From assembly GCF_003265705.1 (NCBI RefSeq), contig NW_020313285.1:19554711-19618710 (forward strand): a stretch of 64,000 nucleotides of DNA, given 5' to 3'. Positions 10,450 through 22,526 of the stretch are shown here, in pieces. Source of the DNA: Callorhinus ursinus (lineage: Eukaryota > Chordata > Mammalia > Carnivora > Otariidae). Within the stretch, counting starts at the first letter, position 1. Every line of letters starts with the position of its first letter. The notes beneath the pieces were generated by a model. The model was not told the origin of the DNA and did not search any database. It saw nothing but the letters and a program-made list of their open reading frames with translations. The translations under genes were made by a program, and so were the position numbers.

Positions 10450-10780
10450 TCCTAGGAATTTGCATATTTATTCGGTTCACAGTGATTGAGTACCCACAGT
10501 GTGCCAGTCTCGTGCAAGGTGCTGGGGATATAAGGTGAGCAGAGGAGGGGTGTACCTGTTCCCAAGGAGTTCAGAGTCTAGTGGGGAAGACAGACATTAA
10601 TCAGACAACCAGAAATGCACATGAAATTACTGCAGAGCTAGATGTGATGAAGGGAAGCTAATGCTATGGGGCTCATCAGGGGATCTGAGCAGGTTGGGGG
10701 GTGGGGGTGGCTTCCCAGAGGAAATGCCCACTGGACTGCAGTCTGAAGGATGAGAAGGTGTTAACCGGGTGACAATGGGG
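10450..10780 (-). repeat. L2 LINE 3' fragment
   Basis: The reverse complement of the L2 3' end is recognisable: tgattgagtacccacagtgt, gtgctggggatataagg, gagttcagagtctagtgggg, and later cttcccagaggaaatg and gtctgaaggatgagaag. Confidence 0.75.
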
Positions 10781-10784
10781 AGGA

Positions 10785-11320
10785 GAGCACTCCTGCCCCC
10801 TTATAGTCTCTGCTCCTCACACAGTGACCTCCTGGGGTTAAGCCCCTGCTCAATGCGTTGCTGGCTCCTGATCTCACTCAGGGTCAAAGCCAGTCGCCTC
10901 GTGACCAGCACCCACCTTTCTGCCTGTGGCCATGCTCCACCAGAGTGCCTTGTCCTCTCCTTCAGACATGCTGAGCCTGTCCCTCTCTCTGGATCTTTGT
11001 CCTTGCGGGACCCTCTGCCCACACCACTGCTCTCCAGGTGTTGGCAGGTGGCCCTCTTCTCCCAAATAGTCACTCTTGAGACCCAGTCACACTGTCACTG
11101 TCCCCCTCCCTGTGCCTGCAGTCCCTCTCTGTGCTGTTGACCTATTCTACTTCTTACATTGTATGTGCAGCAACCTCACATGGTACCATGTTCACGTTTA
11201 TTTGGGAGTGTATTGTGGGTCATCCTCTGGTCTGTTGGTTCTGTGAAGCTAGAGTCTGTGTCGTCCTTCCTCATCCTCAACCTACTGCAGTGCTTGGCCA
11301 CATCTTTGAATAAATAAAAG
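10785..11320 (+). repeat. L2 LINE fragment
   Basis: L2-like order in the forward direction: an early part with cagggtcaaagccag, then a 3' part with gaagctagagtctgtgtc, cctactgcagtgcttggcc and gaataaataaaag. The 123-codon frame inside is not a gene. Confidence 0.65.
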
Positions 11321-12150
11321 TGTGTTTCAGGCAAAAGCCCAGAGGTGTGATAGAGAATTGCTGAATCCAGGCTGTGTAGACTACATGGTCAGGTGAGAGA
11401 GGGAGCGGGTAGGGGAGAGGGGAGAGAGTGTGTGTGTGAGTACATGCGTGCACGTAGGGGGTGGATAAGGGTGGCCATTGGCAAGACCACGTTCCCAGAA
11501 ACGCCAGTTCTTCTCAGCACATTTGCTTCAGAAAAGTGTTTGCTGGGAGGAGGAGGAGAAGGTGAATGAGCAGGAGTGTGGTTTTTCCAGGAAACCCTGC
11601 AGGTATCTGGGCGCCACCCCATAGGTCTCCCGAGCAGGTGGATGTTGACTGGTCAAGGCTGGTTTCCTGCCCAGGGAGCCCAGGGAGCCGAGAGACAACA
11701 CTTCCCCATGGTGGAGGTCCGTGTACCTTTCGCCCAGTGTCACCCACAACCTGTGGGGCCCTGGGCAGCCAGTTGCCTCCTCTTTGCTGGCTTTCCTTTC
11801 GCACAGCTCTGCATACTGACCCCCTCCCCAGGGCCTTGCTCTGAGGGAGAGAGGGATGCAGATTGAGGTTTCCTGAGGACAACTCTTGGTTTTGTTCTTT
11901 ATACTTGGAATGTTTAGAGAGCCTGAGAAACTAAGCGTAGAGGAAATGGTGCAGGGGGTAGGTAGGCAGTGTTGAATTAGGCTTCAGGCAGCCTTGTAGA
12001 GCAGAGGGGCTCTGCCACTCAGGTGCCACTCACGAGAATGCTGTGTGTTGCACCAAACATGCGACAGGATGCTTGCAGCAAATGTGACACACCCACCGTT
12101 AGCATTTATCTTGCCATTTGTTTATTCAACACCACCTCACTGCAGACAAG
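11321..12150. other. Intergenic DNA without a recognised gene
   Basis: Mostly unique sequence with a short GA/TG-rich part at 11,395-11,440. Overlapping frames at 11,514-11,882 occur on both strands and share no family features. Nothing further seen. Confidence 0.6.
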
Positions 12151-12159
12151 CATCTTTAC

Positions 12160-12860
12160 TATATCAAGAACACAAGCGAAGATATTTTCAAAGGGGACCC
12201 TAACAAATAAACGAGCAAAGGACATCAAAGGGCAATTCAGGGGGAACACAGAAAGAAAGGCAATTATTAACCAACTCATGAAAGAATATGCATCCTCATT
12301 AGCAATCAAGGAAAACCACATTAATGCTGCAGTATCATGCCATTTTGGTTTGGGTCCTACCTGATAATGAATATTTATTTTAAAGAGTAACATCCAAAGC
12401 GGACAATGGTAAAGGGCGGAAGCATCACTGGTGGAACTATAAATTGGTACAAGATTTTGGGACGTTATATTTATAGTATGTACCCAGACGGTTTGAAATA
12501 AACTATTTCACCTCATTAACACACCTCAGATCTATTTGAACAGTTGATAAGGGGGAAATGTCACATGCAAATAAGGAGTTAACCTGAATGCCCAGCAGTG
12601 GGATGTTGGTTAAGTAAACAGTGAGAGTTCTGAATGAAATATTATACTGGTATGAAGACTCCTGATTACAGAATCTGTGGAATTTCATGGAGTAAAGGCT
12701 TATGCAGCGAGGACAGACAACACAAGGTCGTGTAAACACCATGATTGCAAGTATGTAAGACAGAAACCACTGTATACAGCGTGGCAAAGTGAGAGATACA
12801 AACAGCATGCTCTTTGAGTGGCAGGACTTCGGGCATTCTTAAAAGGTTTTCCCCTTGCTT
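12160..12860 (+). repeat. Old L1 (L1M-type) ORF2 end and 3' segment
   Basis: Phrases typical of the end of L1 ORF2 are present: gaatatgcatcctcattagc, aatcaaggaaaaccacatta, and the 3' part gaatgcccagcagtgggatg and tatactggtatgaag. Highly diverged, with no intact frame. Confidence 0.75.
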
Positions 12861-13359
12861 TCCAGTTTATTTGAATGTTCTTATTCTGAAAGGAACTCAT
12901 GAGCATTCAGTTGAGACAGTTGAGAACTCAAGAGCATGCATTCAGTTGAGACAGTGTTCTGGGCCACCTTAACCACTGTGCGGGGTGGTAGGCACTCCCT
13001 TCCTGCAGCTGGTGCTGCAGTAGCAGCACATAGAGTTCTTGGGGTGCAGGTGAGCCCCATGAGGGCTTGGGCCCTGTCGTCACAGCTGTCCCCACCTTCC
13101 GCAGCATAGCTCACGGGCCTGTCCCTGCAGGCCCCACCTGCTTCGTCCTGCTTTGCCTCCCCCTGCTCCTGCCAGTCCTGCTTCATGCTCACAGCAGGGT
13201 CCTGGCCTCTCCCCCAGGCCTCTGTGAAGGTCCACTGAGCCCTGTCTCCTGACATGGGTCCCGGGAGCTGTCCCTCACTGGCCTGTACTGCAGGGGTGTC
13301 CCCACCCCCTCCAGCCACACCCTCTGCTCTCCAGTTCCCTGGGAACTCCAACTCAAGCT

Positions 13360-13740
13360 CCTTGGACAGCTTCCTGTTCCTCTGAAGCCTTCTCCCCTGC
13401 CCCTTGGCCAGGCTGGTTGCTGCTTTACCTTCTTAATCTGCAAAGAGGTCATTTTACAGGGAAGCCTTCCATGACCATGCACATCTGCCCCATCCCCTCC
13501 CTGCCCCTGTCCCAGTCTGGGAGAGGTCACTGCTGTCGGCTTGCGTGGCCTGTGACCCATTTTCTCTTTAGTACCCCTCCTCATACCCGCAAAGCCTCCT
13601 TCAAGATCTTCCTGATCAGTCCAGGAGCTTCAGAGAACTTTCTTATTGACTCCGGTGTTCCGGCAGGAACCCAGGGCCTGGCACACAGCAATGTGTGAAT
13701 GAATGAATGAATGAATGAATGATGAACGAACTAATGTGGA
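13360..13740 (+). repeat. L2 LINE fragment ending in (TGAA)n
   Basis: L2-like text (gggaagccttccatgacc, cccagggcctggcacacagc) ends in gtgaatgaatgaatga. The tetranucleotide tract at about 13,696-13,724 is the expanded L2 tail. Confidence 0.7.
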
Positions 13741-13749
13741 TCACAGTTT

Positions 13750-13960
13750 ACCCCAGTCTAGTGAGTTGGAGTCAGATTTCTTGGTTTAAAATCGTAGTCT
13801 ACCACAGTGTGCCTCTCTGTGCCTCTGCTTCCTCATCTGTAAAAATAGGATAGGAAAAATAGCAGTAGGACTGTGGTGGGGATTAAATAAGCTAATACAG
13901 GACCAGCATGTGGCACAGTGTCTTGTCATATAGCCAGCGCTCCACAGATCTCCGTTCTTA
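13750..13960 (+). repeat. MIR SINE fragment
   Basis: gtgcctctgcttcctcatct, gtaaaaataggatagg, gggattaaataagctaatac and gcatgtggcacagtg occur in MIR order. Confidence 0.82.
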
Positions 13961-14109
13961 TTTTATTTTACTATTATTATTAAATCTCCTCGTCTTGCCC
14001 CCTTATCTGTGGGTTTGCTTGGCTAATTGCTTTTGTTTTATATTTGTGAAAGGCTTATATAACCCTTACTTTGTGTCGAGGATTGTTCTGAGGGCTATAC
14101 AACTATTTA

Positions 14110-14240
14110 TTTAATCATCATAAACGCCTAGGGTGGGTGACCCCCATCTGTAAAATGGCACAGAGACGCAGAGAAGGTAAGTAACTTGCCCAACATAACT
14201 GGCGGGTGGCAGAGCTGATCTTCACCTCCAAGCAGTGTGG
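14110..14240 (-). repeat. MIR SINE fragment, reverse
   Basis: catctgtaaaatggcacaga, aagtaacttgcccaacataa and ggcgggtggcagagctgatc are the reverse of the MIR core. Confidence 0.7.
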
Positions 14241-14479
14241 CTGGCTACAGGATTGTGCTCAGAACAGCCATATGCTGCCCTCTGGGGAGGAGAGAACAGG
14301 GGAACGTGGCCTCCCCACTGCTTCCCTTGCCCTGTGCTGCAGGCATGTGATCTTCAGCTCCTGTCCCTGCAGGGTGTCCCAGAGTTCCCATCTAGCTAGG
14401 GTTGCCAGATTGGGCAAACACACATACACGATGCCCATGCAACATGTGGGGACACACTTACCCTAAAAAGTTACTCATT

Positions 14480-14815
14480 ACTTGTGTGAAATTGGTATGT
14501 GGAATTTAGGAATCAAAACAAAGGAGCATAGGGGAAGGGAGGGAAAAATAAAACAAGATGAAATCAGAGAGGGAGACAAACCATAAGAGACTCTTAACAA
14601 TAGGAAACAAACTGAGGGTTGCTGGAGGGGCAGGGGGTGGGGGGATGGGGTAACTGGGTGATGGGCATTAAGGAGGGCACGTGATGGAATGAGCACTGGG
14701 TGTTGTATAAGACTGATGAATCACTGACCTCTACCTCTGAAACTAATAATACACTATATGTTAATTAACTGAATTTAAATAAAAGAATAAAGTTAAAAAA
14801 CAAATAATACCAAAC
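14480..14815 (+). mobile_element. Carnivore L1 3' end, 5'-truncated
   Basis: It matches the L1 3' terminal region: ggtatgtggaatttagg, accataagagactcttaac, aaactgagggttgctgg, gggtaactgggtgatggg, actgatgaatcactgacctc, taatacactatatgttaatt, then an A-rich tail. Only about 330 bp remain, typical of truncated insertion. Imperfectly matching flanks (taaaaagttact before, caaagttaact after) could be a decayed target duplication. Confidence 0.9.
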
Positions 14816-15059
14816 CCCCAAAGTTAACTAAAGTTCCTGTATTTTAAATGGCCACCCTACATTCAGCATCAGGGGCAGCAATGTGGTTTTGGGCCAGCCT
14901 CCTTCAAGTGGTGGTCTCAGACACCCAGATGTGGCGCCCCCCTCGGATCTGCCTTGGGCAGGGCTAGGGAGGGGGAGGGTAGGCACACTTGTGAACTCTT
15001 GTGGGGCAGAGTGGGCATTCAGGCTCTAGTTGGGGGGGGGGGGGGAGGAGACAGTCTGA

Positions 15060-15288
15060 AAAGGCAGGCATCAAGAAGGACATTCCAGGTGGAAACAGCA
15101 GCTTAAGTAAGTGCTCAGGGAAGGGGGAGGTCACAGGCAGCTAGTCAGTAGACTGCTATGAGGGTAGGGCAGGGATCTGGTGCAGGAGTGGGGAGAGCTG
15201 GATATGTGAATGAGGGCCATACTGCACAGGGCCTTGGGCTTCACCACCTAGATGATAAGGAGCCCCCGAGCCCTATAAGCAGGAGAGT
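15060..15288 (-). repeat. L2-like fragment, left part
   Basis: gacattccaggtggaaacag, gtgctcagggaagggggagg and gggccatactgcacagggcc belong to an old L2-like repeat that continues after the SINE at 15,305-15,528 (gatctctctggctgtcag). Confidence 0.6.
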
Positions 15289-15297
15289 CTGGTGATT

Positions 15298-15304
<7 letters not shown>

Positions 15305-15333
<29 letters not shown>

Positions 15334-15528
15334 GATTTTATTTATTCATTTGAGACACAGAGATGCAGAGAGAGAAGAGAAAGCATGAGCAGGGAGAGAG
15401 GCAGAGGGAGAGGGAGAAGCAGGCTCCTTGCTGAGCCAGGAGCCCGATGTGGGGCTCGATCCCAGGACCCTGGGATCATGACCTGAGCCGAAGGCAGACG
15501 CTCAACCATCTGAGCCACCCAGGCACCC
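15305..15528 (-). mobile_element. CAN-SINE, full length, with 16-bp target-site duplication
   Basis: A long poly-T, aaggattttatttattcatt, GA-rich text, ctcgatcccaggaccctggg, atcatgacctgagccgaagg, and the end tgagccacccaggcacccc. The flank ctggtgattaggtttt is repeated exactly at 15289-15304 and 15529-15544. It split an older L2-like repeat. Confidence 0.97.
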
Positions 15529-15619
15529 CTGGTGATTAGGTTTTACCTGTTAGGAAGATCTCTCTGGCTGTCAGTGAAGGAGGCGTGACAGAGAGGGAGT
15601 TGGGAGGCAAGAGAAACCT

Positions 15620-16261
15620 TGGCCAAGGGAAGTCCTAGACCAAAGAGCAGGGACCAAACACTTTGTCTTCTTATTCCCAGAATTCTTTGTCTTCTCCTGA
15701 AAAATATAAGTCAGAGATGGAAAATGAAAGATGGTTCAGTCCACTCTGTTAAGGAGAAGGAGGTGTGCAGTGCTGATGCTTTTATTTCTACCAAGCTTTC
15801 TATCCGTGGGTCTCTAGCATCCAGAGAAAGGAGCACAACAGAAGGAGGAAGTGATTGGGTTTGGGGTGGGGATGTTTCTAATTTGCCTCTAAATCAGTGT
15901 CTCAGCCATGTGTAAGGGGACAGTGTCAAAGGCATTGCTCAGAGGATTTACCTTCCAGGTGAACATTAGCCTTAACTAATCTTGTGTGAAGAAAACTTTT
16001 CAACCAACTGTCCGAGATACATTGCAAATTTCTGTCTTAGCAACTAGTCATTGCTTCTGAACACAATCAGGTTCCTAACGGTGAATGATTTAGAGCTGTA
16101 AAAGAATTGTCATAAACAGCTCCCAGGAGCCAAGAGCACAGCCCAGATTTTAAGCACATAATGGAATCATATCAAAAGCAAGGAGGGGCAGCAGGACCCA
16201 TAAATCCTTGAAGTGCAGAATCTGTCCATTGTGAAACTTGTAGGGAAGGGAAACCAGATGT
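15620..16261. other. Intergenic DNA, no gene seen
   Basis: Unique moderately AT-rich sequence. The 98-codon frame at 15,619-15,915 has no recognisable domain. Confidence 0.55.
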
Positions 16262-16515
16262 GGATGCTGGAGAGGGGCAGGCGGGAGGGAGCAGGCAGGA
16301 GGGGGTGTGTGTGGGTGGAGGGGGCAGGTGGGGGGGGGTACATGGGGGGGGGGGGCAGGTAGCAGGGGGAAGGCGGGCGTAGGCAGGAGGGAGGATGTGC
16401 AGATGGGGGTGCAGGCAGGAGGGGACAGGCAAGAGGGAGGGTGTGCTGGTGTGGGGGCAGGCAGGAGTGGGGGGCAGGCAGGGGGAGGGGATGGATGGGC
16501 GGGTTAGAGGGAGGG
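16262..16515. repeat. G-rich minisatellite
   Basis: Irregular copies of a GGGCAGGCAGGAGGG-like unit of about 15-30 bp, with long G runs at 16,330-16,356. The G strand is the plus strand. Many runs of three or more G give G-quadruplex potential. The proline-rich reverse frame across it is a by-product. Confidence 0.85.
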
Positions 16516-17119
16516 GGCCATGCCCTGTGGGCTGAAGTGTAGGAAAGGGCTCCATGTGAGGGGAGGTACCTCCTGCAGCACTGGCAGAGATGGAGTCCAG
16601 GTTCAGGCCATGGAAAGAGGGCAGGTTTGCCCCTGTTTGAGGTGGCTGGGAGGTCCAGCTTCAAAGGGAAGAGGCGGAGACTGAAGGCTTACCATTCTTG
16701 TTGCTGCTTCTTCAGCTGGACTAACAAAAGTATTTTATAAGCTTTTCCTGAATTTTTGTCTTTGAAGACAACATTTGAAGTAGTTCTTTAACAGTATACT
16801 TGAAATATCACGGAGAGACTAACTTTGTTTATCCTGTAGAGGAAAAGAGTAACACATGTGGAAATCCCTTTGGACTGGGGTGAAAAGTATGTTTGCCCAA
16901 GTGGCCCTCCTTGGCTTGAGATGGAGGATTTATTCTGATGTGCACAGTGCTTTGAAAACATCAAGGTGAACCCTTGCTGAGCACCGCATCTTTGCCAGGG
17001 AGCGGGGGCTGCCAAGATGCGGGCAGCTCCGTGATGTGTCTGTGGTGGAGGGGACCAAAGCCCAGCAGTCTGGGAAGATTCCTTTAAATGGGTTCCAGAC
17101 ATGAGTTCTGGGATTTCAG

Positions 17120-17400
17120 AGGGTGGCTAGGGGCAGCCCCATTCAGCTAGGGAGCCAAGGGAGCTTTCATGGAGCAGGTAGGCTTGAAGTGGACCTTGCA
17201 GAATGAGAGAGATACCCAGGTAGAGAAGGGGAAGGGAAGGCAGAGCCGTAGGGACTGAACAGCAGAACAGCCTGGAGGCAGAGTGTGGTGAGTCAGGGAG
17301 TAGCTGGTTCCATGAAAAGGTAGATGGGGGCTGTGGGCAACAGGGGCATTGTGGAGAGCCTTGAAGGCTGGTGTCAGGAACTTGTAATCAACTTTTTGGA
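17120..17400 (-). repeat. L2-like fragment
   Basis: ggagcaggtaggcttgaagt, agaacagcctggaggcagag and gagagccttgaaggctgg are reverse L2-type text. The following stretch, 17,450-17,720, resembles the same old LINE 3' family seen at 8,565-9,420 (cacagaattagagtcacac, acacattattttatcag). Confidence 0.55.
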
Positions 17401-18143
17401 AAATTGAATTTGGTGCTTAGTCTGTTTGATGCCGCTGCAACACTCATTTCTTTAAAAAAAATTTAAGCAACTGCCTCCCCTCCCCACCACCAAACAATAC
17501 AGCTATCCTGTCCTGAAAATAGTACAGGAGTACTGAAGAGAAGAAAGGGTAACATGGAACCCTCCACCCTGCCAAGAGCCAGTCCCGCTGTCCCGTGCAG
17601 ACTTTCACAGAATTAGAGTCACACTGTATGATCCATCTGCACTTGTCTTCCTTTGGTACACATTATTTTATCAGTCCCCTGTTTGCTCCATTTGATGCCC
17701 ACTTTAAATAGCCTAGGGAGGTATAAAAGGACCCTGGCGTACAATACAGCATTTCTGAAATATGAACAATTTCCAGCTTAGTGGTTTGAGTTTGGGTTCT
17801 CCAAAAGTTTCTCTAGTTCATACTTGCCAAAGGTTGAGAGCCCTTTGGGCTGGCTCCCCCATTTCACGCAAGCACGTGCTCCTATATACCAGGGAGAGCT
17901 TGTATCACGGTGCCCAGGTTCCTGGATGGCCACTGGGGTGACAGAGGCCATGGAGCAGGACAGGGATTTATGGCAGTGCTCTGGGATGACCTCTTGCATC
18001 TGCCAGGCACTGGGCTTGGTCTTTTAGGGGCCCCAGGTCAATCCTCTGAATAAAACTCAACATGCTGAAGGACCAAGGTACTGAAATTACAGTTTATCAA
18101 AATTTGGTTTCTGTTCACTACTAGTGATGTTTATGGGCATTTG

Positions 18144-18326
18144 ATGTGTGTGTGTGTTTTTTTTTTAAGATTTTATTTATTTATTTGAGAGAGAGTGAGA
18201 GCAGAGAGGGAGAAGGAGACTCCCTACTGAACAGAGAGCCCGACACGGGGCTCCATCCCAGGACCCCAAGATCATGACCTGAGCTGAAGGCTGACACTTA
18301 ACCGACTGAGCCACCCAGGCGCCCCG
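18144..18326 (-). mobile_element. CAN-SINE with 10-bp target-site duplication
   Basis: A short (TG)n, poly-T, aagattttatttatttattt, gagagcccgacacggggctc, gatcatgacctgagctgaag, and the end tgagccacccaggcgcccc. The flank tgggcatttg occurs at 18134-18143 and 18327-18336. Confidence 0.94.
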
Positions 18327-18336
18327 TGGGCATTTG

Positions 18337-20955
18337 GTTCTTGCCACAGCTGCTCATTTGGTGGTTGTGTTTTGGTATTTGGTGGTTTGACACGCTTTCA
18401 TGTATTTTGAATTTTGGATGTCTTGTGTGTTGTAAGAAGATTTTATAGATGGATTTTCAGTCCAGTCTCTTGATTTTCCTGACTCTATATATGCCCAAAT
18501 TTGTTTAGTGAGACCTGAGAGGGACTGCATTTCTGGGAGTGTGTGGAGAGGAGGGATTAGGGGGTGTTCTCACCCGGGGCTTGCATGTACCCATTCCATA
18601 TCCACAACAAGAAAAACTGCTTTTAAGGAAAGCCTATCCCTGGGATGTAAGGCCCCTAACAAGAAGAGCTGCAAGACCCTGACTTTCATTGAGCTGGACC
18701 TCTCCCCCCTCCTTCCTTCCACCCACCTGCAGTAGGGCCAGCCTGGAAGTCTGCCTTTGGAGACCAGTGAAGAGCTGGAGGAGGGGCCTTACCCACCCCA
18801 TCCCTGCCTATGGCCTGGGCCCCACCAGCCTATTGGGTATAGGAACTGTTCTGTGGTTCCTGAATGCCTTTGCTCTGTGTCTGGGTCTGTAAAACCGCTT
18901 GGAGCCCCCAAGATTGCACCACACTCCCCTTGCAAACTCACCCTTTATTTGTAGATTTTTTTTTTTTTTTTTTTTACTGAAGGCACCTTGTTCCCTTAAG
19001 CTCAAGGCTTCTCAGAGGGCCCAGGGTCTGAGCTAGTGGAGGGGATCGCAGCCCCTGCTGGGGGACTGTAAAGCCTGAGCGCTTCCAGGGCTGCTGCCGG
19101 CCCACCCCACGCCCACCCCAACACCTGCGCTTGCCCCCCTGCCACACTGTTCCATCCAGTGAAGGAGGGTGGGAGGCTTTGCAGAAGAGACGATAGCCTG
19201 GCTTTGGGGGAGCTCCGCAGACATTCTCTGGCCCTCAGGTGGGGACGGCCAGCAGAGGGCATTTGCTGCAGGCCTGCTCTGTGCTAGGTCTTGTGTACTG
19301 GTTCTTCACAGATACCCTCTTCAAACTATCAGCCAAGCCCAATGTGCAGCCCTCTCTCCTCCCTTGGCAGAGATAATAAGTGACCTTTCTAAAGTCACCC
19401 AGCTTTTGGGCAGACCTGGGCTATGAGCTCACATCTCAATTCCAAGGCCCATGTACTGCCGCAAGCTTCATACTGCCCCCTCCCCCCACCCCCCCACCTG
19501 ATGCTCGAGCAGGAGCTTCCATGCTGTCAGGGGACGAGGACTGCCTTGTCTCCAAAGTTGTCCCCTGCCTATAAGGTACCTGTGATTTTGCTGTTAGACT
19601 GTACCTTTCTGGGCAAAGACATGGCATCGTCTGGCAATGATGTGAGCGCAAAGCACTGGAGAGTCGTACACTGCCCTGCATCCATTTTTGTACCATCTGT
19701 AGAGAAAGCATTTTGATCCCCCTTTGGGGGATAGAGGAACTGAGTCCCAGAGCAGAGAAAGAACTGCTTCTGCTCAGGAGCGGGGTTGTTCTCAGATGTT
19801 TACCTGATGCCTAGCCCACTACCTGGCATGTCAGTATTCTTGGGATGGTCCTTCTGTGGGATGGAGGCTGGCTAAGGCCCATACTTGCCTGTTGTAGCTG
19901 CCTCCCTCAGCCTGCTTCTGATTTCAGTGGCAGCTGTGTTGGGCAGTTCCAACTCATCTGCCCCCACTGTGCCTCAACCTGCCTCAAGTGTTCCATGCAT
20001 CCTGTTGCTTTCTCCCCCAGAGCCTTCTCAAGCCTATAGGAGCTCCTGTTGCCTTTATACCAGGACATCTTGGAAACATGGAAGAGTGAGTGGCCATTTA
20101 ATGCATCTGGAGGCAAAGCCCAGCCAATGGGGAGTGGGAGCTGGTGGACCAATACTCGGCTCTGCCTTTCAAGGGGATGGTTCTGGGGGGCACTGTCCAC
20201 ATTTTCAGAGACCCTGGCAGAACGGAGCCCCCCATCGCCTGGATCTGTGATCTTGATAACACACCTTACAGTGACCTTTCTCCTCTAGACTCACTCCTGC
20301 TCCTTTACTCTTGCTTCCTGGGACTACTTCTAAATAAGCCACTCACACCTACCTCCCCATGTCAGGCTCTGTGAGGGTTAAACCTAAACTAAGTACCCCC
20401 ACTGCCAACCCTGCCCTACTTTTCAGGGCCATGGGAATCTTCTGGGACCAGGGAATTACAATATGTAGAGTGCCTGGAAACCACCCGGGTCTGCTTGTGT
20501 TACGGCGGAAACTGAGGCTCAGCCCTTCAGACCTGTGGTGTGGTCTCATGAAGGGCTATGTAACTAAGCCCAGGCGACCAGGAACAGACATTGTCTGTGG
20601 CTCCAGCAATGCTCTTTCACTCCAAAATACCTTTGTGTACTGTCCCTGAAGACCCACTGTTAGTTGTTCACACCTTTGGTATGTAGTTAAGTGCTCATCA
20701 AATGATGAGGCGTGGCAGCTCCAGAATGGATCTGTCATGGGTGTCCACTGCTAAATGCAGACCGTCCTAGACAAGGGTGTGTTAGGGGCTCAGCCGGAAG
20801 GGCCAGAGGGAATGGGACATGGGAGGAAACGGACATGGACATGAACATGGGAAACAGAAATGGGAAAGGGCCGGGCCATGGAGAGGAAAGCTGCAGGGTG
20901 TGGTGTGCTGTGAGAAGAAAAGGAAGGCCAGCTGGGAATGATGGAGTCAGTGAGC
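18337..20955. other. Intergenic DNA with a 20-base poly-T
   Basis: A T run lies at 18,956-18,975. MIR-like reverse text occurs near 19,270-19,460 and 20,500-20,580. The remaining sequence is unique. Frames around 19,845-20,290 overlap in several phases and show no domain. No gene seen. Confidence 0.55.
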
Positions 20956-21192
20956 TTGTGTGAGGGTGAGCATATGTGAGCGAGCATGTGCGAGTGTTTA
21001 TGGGTGTGCTTTGAGTGTGAGCATGTACTAGTGTGAGCATGTGGGTTGTGTGTCCAAGTGTGAGGGTCTTTGTGTGTGAGTGTGAGAGTGAGTGGACAAG
21101 TGTACGTCGGTTGTTGTGAGTGTGTATGAATGTGAGGGTCTATGTGTGGGTGTCTGGGTGTGTTGTGAGTGTGTGAGTGTGAGAGAGAGAAC
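20956..21192 (+). repeat. Degenerate GTGTGAG-type satellite
   Basis: Imperfect repeats of units such as gtgtgagcatgtg, gtgtgagggtct and gtgtgagtgtgag over about 235 bp. The plus strand is nearly free of C, giving strong strand asymmetry. The histidine/threonine-rich reverse frame is a by-product. Confidence 0.85.
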
Positions 21193-22526
21193 ACACATAT
21201 TCCCCAAAATGGTCTAGCCATGGCCCTGGGAAGCAGGAAGGTAGAATGAGGGCATTAGGAGTTTGGGGGAGGAGTTGGTTCCCACACAAGTAGTGGGAGA
21301 GTGGATGGCAGATGTTTGGGGCTTCTAGAAACTCTCACCAGTACATGTAGCAGAACTCTCTGAGAGAGCACAGTGGGGGGTCGAGGTGGGAGGGAGACAC
21401 CTGGTGTAAACATCCTACTGCTGACAGGAATGCCCATCGCCTGGTCCATTGCCCAAAGTCCTGGAGCTCCAGTAGTGGCCAAGGGTTCGAACAGCCCCCC
21501 ACCCTGAACTCAGGAAGATTCCAGATGACTCCAGCAAGACTCCAGGGCTCAGAATGCTGCTGACTAGGCTCTCAAGGTTGCTGTATACGAAAAGCCACTT
21601 CATCCAGCTCTGCTGGTCTCTCCTTCCTCCTCCTCTTTTCTCATCTACCAGTTCCCTCCTTTTCTGGTCACGGCTGATGTAGTCCTCAGTGTCCTCCATT
21701 CTGGGGGCAGAAGCCAGGGCTTCTCTGTCTTGGAATTCACAGGGTCAAGCACACAGTGGGCCCGATTGTTTTGTTCCTGCAGTGGAACATCAGCCGGCTC
21801 TCTGCTGTGACTGAGTGTCAACCTCCATCACAACCTATGTGTGCTAACCTCAGGTCAACACTCAACAGGTATGTATGTATTATTTCCAATCTCTGCCAGA
21901 TCTCATCCACAACAGAAAATGAAAAGGGGCTTTGATGGATCTAGGGAAGCATTTGCACTTGATTAAGCAGCATCTGCAATTTCTGGCACCATAGACAAAA
22001 TTCCAAGAGTTTCTTCCAAGAGGCAGATGGAAGACGGCATCTTGAGAGACTGACTGATGAGCTAAAGCCATCATAATGGCCCAGTTCTTTGGGAGTATGA
22101 CACCCGGGGTTTTGATAGGTAGTCCACACTCCATATATTCTGTCCCTGTTTTATATATTGGTCAGACCCTGTACCCAGATTTTGAGTCTTAGAGATGTGA
22201 TCCACATGCCTTTGAAGTCTAATCATAGCTACAGTGACTCAGGCCTCACTTCCAAAGAGTCCCGGGTAAGGCAAGTGGAGTCCTCCATCTTTAGGCAGTG
22301 CCATTCTGGTGGGTCCTCTCATTGTCTCACCCAGGTCCACCCTGTATAGTCCCTGTCACCTCTTCCATTTGGAGACAAGATTGGATGGGCAGGATTGGGT
22401 GTTGCCTAAATCTCCTGGACATTATTCCCATTGTATGCCATGACATGGTAACCCTGCTCAACCTCATGGACTCCTGGAGATCAGAACTGCTGGCAGTTCT
22501 ACACTGGATGGGAAAGCTCCCACTGG
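21193..22526. other. Intergenic DNA, origin of the 21,880-22,526 part unknown
   Basis: No simple repeats, SINE or L2 text was recognised. The part after 21,880 reads like old transposon-internal sequence, but I could not assign it to a family. The short frames at 21,880-22,134 and 22,298-22,540 carry no motif. Confidence 0.45.

Noticed and set aside
16167..16664. A 165-codon proline-rich minus-strand frame
   Set aside because: It is the reverse translation of the G-rich minisatellite.
20790..21221. A histidine/threonine-rich 143-codon frame, possible metal-binding protein
   Set aside because: It is the reverse translation of the GTGTGAG satellite.
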